This document shows, in pieces, positions 1 to 6,439 of a stretch of 6,554 bases of DNA. The stretch lies in assembly GCA_040265115.1 (NCBI GenBank), contig JBDQGZ010000110.1, positions 1 to 6,554 of the forward strand, written 5' to 3'. The stretch's first letter is position 1, and each line of letters starts with the position of its first letter. The position numbers and the translations under genes were made by a program. Origin of the DNA: M55B157 sp040265115. GTDB taxonomy: Bacteria; Actinomycetota; Actinomycetes; S36-B12. Below the pieces are notes generated by a model, which was not told the origin of the DNA, made no database searches, and saw only the letters and a list, made by a program, of their open reading frames with translations.

Positions 1-701
1 CGGTGTATACCGTGGCCCGTAACCGCCAGCACGAAGCGGCGTTCTACCGCAACACGGTCGCCCATTGGTTCGTCTACCGAGCGGTGGCGGAGAACGCACT
101 TCTCGCGGCTGCGCACAGTGACGTAGATGACGTCGTCGACGACGCTTGGAACAGTGCTCTGGAGTTGCGAGATCTGTTGAAGTTCGAGTTCTTCTTCCCG
201 CGCAAGCGCGAGTTTGCTGAGCGTATTCGACACGAGATCGAGATTGCCCGTCCCGGCTGGGAGCGTGAGGACCTGACGGTTAACGATGTGATCGCCGATC
301 TCGACGCAACCTCGCTCTACCTTTCCCACCGTGTGATCGGGCCGTTTCTCGAGGCCTACGCTGTCGTCGCTGCTCGGCTCGCCCTGAAGGACCCGGGAGT
401 GGCGATCGATCAGGATGCCTTCGTCGATGAGTGCCTCGGCATCGCCCATCAGGATTGGCTGCAGCAGAGGCTGCATTCACCAGAGTCGATCTCCCGCGAT
501 CTGATGCAAGGCGCCATGAAGCTGGCCGACAACCGCGGACTGCTCGACCCGGATAGTGAGGAGGTGGAACGGCGGCGGACCGAATTCGCCGCGGAACTGG
601 CCGGGGCGGTGGAACGGGTCGCGATCGTGCGGCGAGCGGCCCTCGCTCGTTTGTCCGATGATGAGGCAGGGGTAGGAACAGTGCTGGGGAAGCGGCGCTG
701 A
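1..701 (+). CDS. plsB: Glycerol-3-phosphate 1-O-acyltransferase, C-terminal part (5' end outside window)
   Basis: This is the C-terminal part of a PlsB-type acyltransferase, the membrane-associated enzyme that puts the first fatty acyl chain on glycerol-3-phosphate. The reading frame is open to the left edge. The GTG at 3 is in frame but is almost certainly internal, because the remaining 232 residues lack the acyltransferase active-site blocks (the HX4D motif and the EGxRS-like motif) that lie earlier in this family. What is seen is the typical helical C-terminal region: a segment reading YRNTVAHWFVYRAVAE (about residues 15-30 from the GTG), a basic, phenylalanine-rich stretch (KFEFFFPRKREF), and later GPFLEAYAVVAARLAL. 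These resemble the conserved YxNxxxHFF and FLEAY blocks of the PlsB C-terminal domain. It ends with TGA at 699-701, 14 bases before the next gene, whose product catalyses the following step, and this supports the assignment. The family call comes from recalled motifs, not from a search. Confidence 0.82.
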   Translation, partial: VYTVARNRQHEAAFYRNTVAHWFVYRAVAENALLAAAHSDVDDVVDDAWNSALELRDLLKFEFFFPRKREFAERIRHEIEIARPGWEREDLTVNDVIADLDATSLYLSHRVIGPFLEAYAVVAARLALKDPGVAIDQDAFVDECLGIAHQDWLQQRLHSPESISRDLMQGAMKLADNRGLLDPDSEEVERRRTEFAAELAGAVERVAIVRRAALARLSDDEAGVGTVLGKRR

Positions 702-715
702 CATGGCGGCAACCG

Positions 716-2176
716 ATGAGGGAGAGGATTGAGGTCGTGGAGATCGACGGCATCGAGGAGTTGGTGCGCGAGGTCGAGGGATCCCCGGAGGGCCCGCAGA
801 TCGTGGCCTTCTTCGACTTCGACGGAACTCTCATCGACGGATACTCCGCAGTCGCGTTCTTCCGTGATCGACTGCGCAACCGAGGCGTCAATGCTCGCCA
901 GCTCCTCGATGCTGTGGTGCAGACGGTCAATGTCGAAGCGCGCGGCCGTGATGTCGATCGCTTGATGAATCTCGGGGTGGGTGCACTCTCTGGTTGGTCA
1001 GTCGATGACGTGCGCACGATGGGTGACAGGGTGTTCACCTCGAGCATCGCCCATACGATCTTCCCCGAGGCCCGGCAATTGATCGACGCGCACAAGCGGC
1101 GCGGCCACACGGTCGTCATGGCCTCATCGGCGACGAGTTTCCAGGTCGCGGCGGCCGCGGAGGATCTCGGAATCGACGAGGTCCTGTGCACCCAGGTGGA
1201 TGAGGTCGACGGTGTCCTCACCGGATTGGTCGCGGGCCCGATCCTGTGGGGTGAGAACAAGGCGCAGGCTGTGCGCGACTACGCCGCCGAACGCGACATC
1301 GACCTCTCCGACTGCTTCGCCTATGGCAACGGGGGCGAGGACGTCGCCTATCTGGAGACGGTGGGGCACCCACGCCCGTTGAATCCTGATGACGATCTGG
1401 TGAAAGCAGCGAAGGAGCGCTCCTGGCCCGTCGCCCGACTCCAGCGACCCGTTCGTCCCACCCCGAGCACTGTGGTCCGAACGGCAGCTGCCCTCGCAGG
1501 TGTCGGGACGGGCTTCGCTGTCGGTCTGGGCCTGGGCGCCCTCAACCGGAATAAGCGAACCGCCGTGTCCATCGCCGCCTCGGTCGGCTCGGATCTCGCC
1601 CTCGCGGCGGCGGGCATCACCATGGAGGTCGTCGGGGAGGAGAACCTCTGGGCCAAGCGCCCAGCCGTGTTCGTCTTCAACCACCAGAGCCAACTCGATG
1701 TCGTGATCATGGCGGCGCTGCTGCGGCAGGACTTCACGGGTGTAGCAAAGAAGGAGCTCAAGACCGATCCGCTCTTCGCGCCCCTTGGCTGGCTCGGCGA
1801 TGTCGCCTTCGTCGATCGAGCAGACACGGAGAAGGCCAAGCAGGCGCTCGCACCCGCAGTCGACGCGTTGAAGCAGGGACGCTCTCTCGCGATGGCGCCC
1901 GAAGGGACCCGGTCGGCGACACCGTCCCTGGGGCGGTTCAAGAAGGGCGCCTTCCATGTGGCCATGCAGGCTGGCGTTCCCATGGTGCCTGTCGTTATCC
2001 GCAACGCGGGGGAACTCATGCCGGCGCACATTCCGCTGGTGAACTCCGGAACCCTTCAGGTCACCGTCCTGCCGCCGGTCCCGACGACGAAGTGGAAGGC
2101 CGAGACGATCGACAAGCAGGTGACGAAGGTGCGGAAGATGTTCCTCACCACACTCGCTGATTGGCCGACCTCCTAG
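716..2176 (+). CDS. plsC: HAD-IB phosphatase / 1-acyl-sn-glycerol-3-phosphate acyltransferase fusion (PlsC type)
   Basis: A 486-residue two-domain protein. Residues about 27-235 form a HAD-IB phosphatase-like domain: motif I DFDGT (D34 nucleophile, D36), a serine of motif II near S137, K182 (GENKAQ) as motif III, and GNGGED (E208, D209) as motif IV. Residues about 315-460 form an acyltransferase domain with NHQSQLD (H323 and D328, the HX4D pair), FVDR at 365-368, PEGTRS at 395-400 and VPMVPVVI at 421-428. A hydrophobic, glycine-rich stretch at about 254-277 between the domains may sit in or on the membrane. The acyltransferase half should convert lysophosphatidic acid to phosphatidic acid. 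The role of the phosphatase half is uncertain. Such fusions are known in mycobacteria downstream of plsB, as here. The start is not settled. ATG 716 is the longest form but has a poor ribosome site, whereas GTG 737 (residue 8) has GGAGAGG at 721-727, nine bases upstream, and starts just before the domain. Confidence 0.88.
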   Translation: MRERIEVVEIDGIEELVREVEGSPEGPQIVAFFDFDGTLIDGYSAVAFFRDRLRNRGVNARQLLDAVVQTVNVEARGRDVDRLMNLGVGALSGWSVDDVRTMGDRVFTSSIAHTIFPEARQLIDAHKRRGHTVVMASSATSFQVAAAAEDLGIDEVLCTQVDEVDGVLTGLVAGPILWGENKAQAVRDYAAERDIDLSDCFAYGNGGEDVAYLETVGHPRPLNPDDDLVKAAKERSWPVARLQRPVRPTPSTVVRTAAALAGVGTGFAVGLGLGALNRNKRTAVSIAASVGSDLALAAAGITMEVVGEENLWAKRPAVFVFNHQSQLDVVIMAALLRQDFTGVAKKELKTDPLFAPLGWLGDVAFVDRADTEKAKQALAPAVDALKQGRSLAMAPEGTRSATPSLGRFKKGAFHVAMQAGVPMVPVVIRNAGELMPAHIPLVNSGTLQVTVLPPVPTTKWKAETIDKQVTKVRKMFLTTLADWPTS

Positions 2177-2186
2177 GCTGTCGCCC

Positions 2187-3437
2187 ATGCATGTGGGAAT
2201 CATCGGCGGCGGCGTCATCGGCCTCAGCCAGGCCTATGACCTCGCCCGGGCCGGAGCGCAGGTCACGGTCATCGATCAGCGGGCGACCGGACAGGGTGCC
2301 TCGAGTGTGAATGCCGGCTGGGTGGTGCCCGCCGAGGCGGCGCCCGTTCCCGCGCCGGGCGTCATCACCCAGTCGATGAAGTGGATGCTCCACCGAGACA
2401 GCCCGCTCTACATCAAGCCCTCGCTGGCTCCCAGCCACGTGAAGTTCATGCTCGGCATGTGGCGGCGCAGCAATGCTCGCGATTTCCGTGCCGGGCTCGC
2501 CGCACAGCTTGCTCTCGCCGCGGGCACGATGGAGATGCTGGACGACTACACCGCCGATGGCGTGAAGTTCGAGATGCACACCGATGGGTTGCTGCTCGCC
2601 TATCGCTCGGCCGAGAAGTTGCATCATCACACGGAGCACATCGATGTCCCCGCCAGCTTCGGTCTCGAGGCCGAGGTCCTCATCGGCGATGCGGTGCGTG
2701 AGCAGGAACCGGCGCTGTCGGAGCAGGTCTCCGGTGGCATCTACTTCCCCACCGAGCGTCATCTCGACCCGGGATCGCTCGTCGAGGGGCTCCGCGTTCG
2801 CTGCGAGTCGCTGGGTGTCACCTTCATCGAGGACTCCCGCGTAACGTCCATCGATCGACGAGGTGAGCGGGTGACGGTGCTGCGCACGGAGACCTCGCGG
2901 ATCGATGTCGATGCAGTCATCCTTGCAGCGGGGGCGTGGAGCGGTCGAGCGTCGGCGATCTTCGGAACCTCGCTGCCGGTGCGCGCCGGCAAGGGCTACG
3001 CCATCGACTGCGCGCCACCCCCGGTCGCCCTGCGCTCGATGGTGAACCTGTCCGACGCAAAGGTCGCCGTCACGCCGTTGGACAACAGGCTGCGCCTCGC
3101 CGGGACGATGGAGTTCGGGCCCCACGATGAGGCCATCAATGAGGTCCGGATCGGAGCGATCCTGCGGGCGCCGGCCGACTTCTTTTCGGACTGGCCCGCC
3201 GAACCGTCGCACGTCGTCGCGGGTGCGGGAATGCGGCCGATGACACCTGACGGCCTACCGATCATCGGTCGACTGCCCGGCCTCGACAACGCCTATGTCT
3301 CCACCGGTCACGGCATGATGGGGGTGACCCTCGCGCCAGGAAGTGCCCGTGCCATGACGACACTTCTCATGACCGGAACGACTCCTCGGGAACTGCTGCC
3401 CTTCGATGCGCGGCGCTTCACTCGCGCTGCAGCTTGA
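2187..3437 (+). CDS. DadA-type FAD-dependent D-amino-acid dehydrogenase, probable D-hydroxyproline dehydrogenase
   Basis: A 416-residue flavoprotein of the DAO/DadA family. The N-terminus carries the Rossmann dinucleotide-binding motif GIIGGGVIGLS (residues 4-14), followed by VTVID with D30 at the end of the second strand. ASSVNAGWVVP (38-48) corresponds to the ASxANAG block of DadA proteins. AGAWS (248-252), RPMTPDGLPIIG (350-361) and STGHGMMGVTLAPGSA (372-387) are the typical C-terminal FAD and substrate blocks. Length is normal for DadA. No signal peptide is seen, so it probably works in the cytoplasm or at the inner membrane face, passing electrons to the respiratory chain. Alone it would be called a D-amino-acid dehydrogenase. 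Because a hydroxyproline-epimerase-like gene and a DHDPS-like gene follow, oxidation of cis-4-hydroxy-D-proline to 1-pyrroline-4-hydroxy-2-carboxylate is the best inference. No small iron-sulfur partner subunits are encoded nearby, which fits the single-subunit kind of this enzyme. ATG 2187 has no clear Shine-Dalgarno site. D-proline or D-alanine remain possible substrates. Confidence 0.85.
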   Translation: MHVGIIGGGVIGLSQAYDLARAGAQVTVIDQRATGQGASSVNAGWVVPAEAAPVPAPGVITQSMKWMLHRDSPLYIKPSLAPSHVKFMLGMWRRSNARDFRAGLAAQLALAAGTMEMLDDYTADGVKFEMHTDGLLLAYRSAEKLHHHTEHIDVPASFGLEAEVLIGDAVREQEPALSEQVSGGIYFPTERHLDPGSLVEGLRVRCESLGVTFIEDSRVTSIDRRGERVTVLRTETSRIDVDAVILAAGAWSGRASAIFGTSLPVRAGKGYAIDCAPPPVALRSMVNLSDAKVAVTPLDNRLRLAGTMEFGPHDEAINEVRIGAILRAPADFFSDWPAEPSHVVAGAGMRPMTPDGLPIIGRLPGLDNAYVSTGHGMMGVTLAPGSARAMTTLLMTGTTPRELLPFDARRFTRAAA

Positions 3438-3454
3438 TATGAACACTCCGCAAC

Positions 3455-3463
3455 GGAAAAGGA
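3455..3463 (+). promoter_or_regulatory. Ribosome binding site deciding the start at 3469
   Basis: The purine-rich run GGAAAAGGA, with AAGGA at its 3' end, ends five bases before ATG 3469. It is the strongest Shine-Dalgarno-like sequence in front of any start in the + strand cassette. It favours 3469 over the upstream in-frame ATGs at 3406 and 3439. Confidence 0.7.
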
Positions 3464-3468
3464 ATCCC

Positions 3469-4365
3469 ATGAGCACTGAATTGAGCGGCATCCTCGTCGC
3501 TCTCGCCACCCCTTTCACCGCCGATGGTGCGCGCATCGACGACGGTGTGCTGCGCGATCACGTCGAGTGGATGGTGACCAGCGGGATTCACGGCATCGTG
3601 CCCGCCGGGACGACCGGCGAGTTCACCACGCTGACCCGCGCTGAGCGGGAGCATCTCGTCGAAGAGGTCATCAACGTCGTTGCGGGTCGGGTTCCCGTCG
3701 TGCCGTCCACCGGAGCGATGTCCACGGCTGAGACCGTCGAGTTGAGTCGTCACGCCCAGGACGCGGGAGCCGCTGGTGTGATGGTCGTGCCCCCGTTCTA
3801 CGACCCCCTGGGTTGGCAGCAACTTGTGGCTCATTACGCGACTGTCGTCGATGCGATCGACATTCCGGTGATGTACTACAACGTGCCTGGCGCGACCGGG
3901 TTGAAGCTCAGCGCCGAGGAACTCGGCGATTTTGCTGATGCGACCGGTGTGCGCTACATCAAGGACACCGGCGGTGATGGCTCCGCGCTCATGGATCTCA
4001 TGCTGCGCCAATCTGATCGGGTGACGACCTTCAACGGCTGGGACACCCTCACCTTCCTCGGTCTGACCCTGGGCGCGAAGGGATCCGTCTGGGGTGCGTC
4101 GAACATCATCCCCGGGCTGAGCGTTCAGTTGTGGGATGCACTCGCGGTCCGCCGTGACCTCGACGAGGGACTGCGGCTCTGGAGGTTGATCTGGCCGATC
4201 TGCGATGTGCTCGAGTCGGCGAACTATGTCGAGATGGTGAAGGCGGGCATGGAACTCGTTGGTCATCCGGCGGGTCCTGTCCGACCGCCGCTGCAACCCC
4301 TTGAGCCAGCCTTGCGCGATCGGCTCGCGAAAGCGCTGTCGGACGCCGGCGTTTCCCTGGTCTGA
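3469..4365 (+). CDS. DHDPS/NAL-family lyase, probable 1-pyrroline-4-hydroxy-2-carboxylate deaminase
   Basis: A 298-residue TIM-barrel class I aldolase-type enzyme of the dihydrodipicolinate synthase / N-acetylneuraminate lyase family, of normal length. Visible family features are ATPF (13-16), PAGTTGEF (45-52), which holds the substrate-carboxylate-binding GTTGE, YYNVPG (136-141) with the catalytic tyrosine Y137, and YIKDTGGD (163-170) with the Schiff-base lysine K165. In true DapA the motif after the tyrosine reads NVPxRTG, whose arginine binds the product dicarboxylate. Here it is NVPGATG, with alanine at 142, which argues against a lysine-biosynthesis role. Between a D-amino-acid dehydrogenase and a proline-racemase-family gene, the likely reaction is deamination of 1-pyrroline-4-hydroxy-2-carboxylate to 2-oxoglutarate semialdehyde. 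The start at 3469 is chosen over in-frame ATGs at 3406 and 3439. It has GGAAAAGGA at 3455-3463, five bases upstream, and begins where the family's first strand begins. The ATG at 3406 would overlap the previous gene. Other 2-oxo-acid lyase activities cannot be excluded. Confidence 0.87.
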   Translation: MSTELSGILVALATPFTADGARIDDGVLRDHVEWMVTSGIHGIVPAGTTGEFTTLTRAEREHLVEEVINVVAGRVPVVPSTGAMSTAETVELSRHAQDAGAAGVMVVPPFYDPLGWQQLVAHYATVVDAIDIPVMYYNVPGATGLKLSAEELGDFADATGVRYIKDTGGDGSALMDLMLRQSDRVTTFNGWDTLTFLGLTLGAKGSVWGASNIIPGLSVQLWDALAVRRDLDEGLRLWRLIWPICDVLESANYVEMVKAGMELVGHPAGPVRPPLQPLEPALRDRLAKALSDAGVSLV

Positions 4366-4379
4366 TCGGATCCCTCACG

Positions 4380-5390
4380 ATGACGACGCGGGTGCGCACG
4401 ATCGAGGTGCATGCTGAGGGTGAGCCCGGGCGGGTCGTCCTTGGTGCGGAGCAGTGGGTGGTCGGGGACTCCATCACGCAGCGCTTCGCCTACGCCCGTG
4501 ATCACCTCGACGACCTGCGTCACCTGCTGCTGCATGAGCCACGCGGCTATCCGGCGACCTGCGCGGTCCTCGTCCTGCCGCCCACGGATCCGGCTGCTGA
4601 TGCGGGAATCATCGTGCTGGAGCAGGGTGGATTCACCCCGATGTCGGGCAGCAACACGATGTGTGCGGTGACCGGGATGCTCGATGCGGGGGTCATCGAG
4701 ATGGTCGAACCTGTCACGACCGTCACTCTGGAAACCGCGGTCGGTCTGGTGACCGCTGAGGCCCGCTGCGAGAACGGCCGCGTGGTCGACGTCACTGTCC
4801 GCAATGTTCCCGCCTTCGTCGTCGCTCTCGATCATCCGCTCGATGTGCCGGGACTCGGTTCGATCCCTGTCGATGTCGTCTTCGGCGGGCAGTTCTTCGT
4901 TCAGGTGCGCGCTGAGGTTCTCGGCGTCGATCTGGATCGGAAGAACGCGCGCGAACTGCTCGATCTCGGGACGCGCATCAAAGCGGCGGCGTTGGAAGGG
5001 ATTTCCGTGCGCCATCCGCTCAACCCCGACATCGATGCGGTCGGGCTGGTGATGATCTATGCCGATCCACTCGAGCCCGGGGGGCCGGGACGCAACACGG
5101 TGATCCTGCCCGGTGCGCTGGATCGATCACCTTGCGGCACGGGTACGTGCGGCCGCATGGCGGCGCGGGTGGCGCGTGGAGAACTCGGGGTGGGCGAGAC
5201 CTTCGAACACCGCAGCATCCTCGGCACCCGGTTCATGGGTGAGGTGCTGGGGGAGACCGACATCGCGGGGACTGCGGCGATCCTTCCCGCCATCACGGGG
5301 CGCACGTTCATCACCGGTCGCGCTGAATGGGTGCTCGACCCGGAGGACCCATTCCCCACCGGTTACACCCTCGGCGACTTCTGGCCCTAG
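4380..5390 (+). CDS. Proline racemase family protein, probable 4-hydroxyproline 2-epimerase (Ser/Cys type)
   Basis: A 336-residue member of the cofactor-independent proline racemase superfamily, which uses two residues on opposite faces of the substrate as acid and base. The second motif is complete: DRSPCGTGT (248-256) with catalytic C252. At the first motif, EQGGFTPMSGSNTMC (81-95), the position usually filled by cysteine (MCGH) is serine, S89. Ser/Cys members are reported among hydroxyproline epimerases. The N-terminal IEVHAEGEPGRVV (8-20) matches the family's HxxGxPxR block. It probably interconverts trans-4-hydroxy-L-proline and cis-4-hydroxy-D-proline in the cytoplasm, feeding the flavoenzyme encoded two genes upstream. 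ATG 4380 lies 14 bases after the previous stop with only a weak CGGA site, suggesting coupled translation. Its TAG at 5388-5390 overlaps the stop of the convergent dehydrogenase gene. A 3-hydroxyproline epimerase, or a broader proline-analogue racemase, is the main alternative. Confidence 0.87.
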   Translation: MTTRVRTIEVHAEGEPGRVVLGAEQWVVGDSITQRFAYARDHLDDLRHLLLHEPRGYPATCAVLVLPPTDPAADAGIIVLEQGGFTPMSGSNTMCAVTGMLDAGVIEMVEPVTTVTLETAVGLVTAEARCENGRVVDVTVRNVPAFVVALDHPLDVPGLGSIPVDVVFGGQFFVQVRAEVLGVDLDRKNARELLDLGTRIKAAALEGISVRHPLNPDIDAVGLVMIYADPLEPGGPGRNTVILPGALDRSPCGTGTCGRMAARVARGELGVGETFEHRSILGTRFMGEVLGETDIAGTAAILPAITGRTFITGRAEWVLDPEDPFPTGYTLGDFWP

Positions 5391-6439
5391 AGCCGACCCG
5401 GTTCCACGATCGTGACACCGGCGGGATAGGCAGTCGTACCCATGGCCGCGAGCGCCTCGGGGATATCCGCCAGACCGATCACTCGGGAGACCATCGCATC
5501 CGGGCGGACCCTGCCGTCAGCGATGAGCGCGAGGAGCTCGGGGTAGTGGTGGCCGGCGAGGCCGTGGCTGCCGAGGACGGCGAGTTCCCATCCGATCACT
5601 CGCGGCATCGGGATCTCTGCGCCCTGCGGGAGGAGGCCGACCTGCACGTGACGGCCCCGTCGACGCAGACTGAGGATCGCCTGCCGGGGAACACCCGGCC
5701 CACCAATAGCGTCGAGGCTGACCTGAGCGCCACCGTTCGTCGCGTCGCCCACTGCCTCGATGAGGTCGTTCTCGTGCTCGAAGGCGGTGGGATCGAGGGT
5801 GAGCGCGGCACCGAGGTGTCGGGCGAGGTCACGGGCCTGCGGATCAGGGTCGATGACCGTCGTCCGTGCCCCGAGGGCTCGAGCGATCATGATGGCGGAC
5901 AGCCCGACGCCGCCGGCTCCGTAGACAAGCAGCTCCTCGCCCGATTGAAGTCCCGCGATGAGGGTGAGCGCGCGATAGGCCGTGGCGGTCCGACAGCCGA
6001 GGGCTGCGGCGGCGGCATCGGAGACGCCGGCGGGAACGCGCACAAGGTTGGCATCGGCGAAGGGGATCGCGACCCGTTCGGCGAAGCCACCCGCGCCGTG
6101 GAATCCCGGCTGCCACTGCGCCGGGCACACCTGATACTCCCCGGTCTCGCAGGTGGGACAGGTGCCGCATCCGCAGACAAAGGGAACGATCACTCGGTCA
6201 CCGACGCGCCACCGCGAGACCTGCCGGCCGACCTCGCTGATGGTGCCGGTGATCTCATGACCGGGGACATGGGGCAGCGTGGTGATGGCATCGTCGTGGC
6301 CCTGCCAACCGTGCCAGTCACTGCGACACAGTCCGGCGGCGTTCACTTCGAGGACGACCCCGTCGTCGCTCGGGGAGGGGTCGGGGAGGTCGACGATCTC
6401 GGGTGTGGTGCCGAAGGCCTGGTAGCTCACCGCGCGCAT
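5387..6439 (-). CDS. Zinc-dependent medium-chain alcohol dehydrogenase, NAD-preferring
   Basis: A 350-residue MDR-superfamily alcohol dehydrogenase. The catalytic zinc ligands are C38 (GLCRSDWH), H61-E62 (PGHE) and C149 (ALGCRTATAY). The structural zinc lobe is intact, with C91, C94, C97 and C105 in the usual Cx2Cx2Cx7C spacing. The nucleotide-binding fold shows VYGAGGVGLS (172-181), and an aspartate, D197, ends the second strand (TTVIDPD), which favours NAD over NADP. It should oxidise an alcohol or reduce an aldehyde in the cytoplasm. The substrate cannot be read from the sequence, and the gene is convergent to the cassette, so no shared pathway is implied. The start MRAVSYQAFG at 6439 is chosen because MDR enzymes begin like this. 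The frame stays open to 6550, but those extra 37 residues look like translated promoter. Upstream of the start, CTAGGGT holds a GGG that could be a weak ribosome site. Confidence 0.9.
   Translation of the reverse strand: MRAVSYQAFGTTPEIVDLPDPSPSDDGVVLEVNAAGLCRSDWHGWQGHDDAITTLPHVPGHEITGTISEVGRQVSRWRVGDRVIVPFVCGCGTCPTCETGEYQVCPAQWQPGFHGAGGFAERVAIPFADANLVRVPAGVSDAAAAALGCRTATAYRALTLIAGLQSGEELLVYGAGGVGLSAIMIARALGARTTVIDPDPQARDLARHLGAALTLDPTAFEHENDLIEAVGDATNGGAQVSLDAIGGPGVPRQAILSLRRRGRHVQVGLLPQGAEIPMPRVIGWELAVLGSHGLAGHHYPELLALIADGRVRPDAMVSRVIGLADIPEALAAMGTTAYPAGVTIVEPGRL
5398..5421. terminator. Possible bidirectional transcription stop: nested inverted repeat at the convergent gene ends
   Basis: CCGGT (5398-5402) pairs with ACCGG (5417-5421). 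Between them, separated by two mismatched bases on each side, is the perfect palindrome CACGATCGTG (5405-5414). The structure starts eight bases after the epimerase stop and lies inside the last codons of the convergent dehydrogenase gene. No T-run follows on either strand, so it would be a T-less terminator at best. It is also coding sequence, so the symmetry may be chance. Confidence 0.25.

Noticed and set aside
280..1260. Long - strand open frame (326 codons) opposite the plsB end and plsC start
   Set aside because: Composition is rich in Ser, Arg and Pro as expected for antisense of GC-rich genes, and it spans the junction of two well-supported genes.
1124..2218. Long - strand open frame (364 codons) opposite plsC
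   Set aside because: The translation is low-complexity, rich in Arg, Gly and His, and shows no family motif. The opposite strand encodes intact HAD and acyltransferase motifs.
2145..3212. Long - strand open frame (355 codons) opposite the flavoprotein gene
   Set aside because: A shadow of the high-GC codon pattern of the DadA-type gene. No motif is seen and it runs through the end of plsC.
2187..3437. Glycine oxidase or sarcosine oxidase as the flavoprotein identity
   Set aside because: The ASSVNAGWVVP block and overall length match DadA-type dehydrogenases better, and the neighbouring genes favour a D-hydroxyproline substrate.
3406..3468. Upstream in-frame starts for the DHDPS-like gene at 3406 and 3439
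   Set aside because: They add residues with no family counterpart, 3406 overlaps the flavoprotein gene, and the clear ribosome site precedes 3469.
3469..4365. Assignment as DapA (lysine biosynthesis)
   Set aside because: The arginine of NVPxRTG is replaced by alanine and the context is catabolic, with no other lysine-pathway gene.
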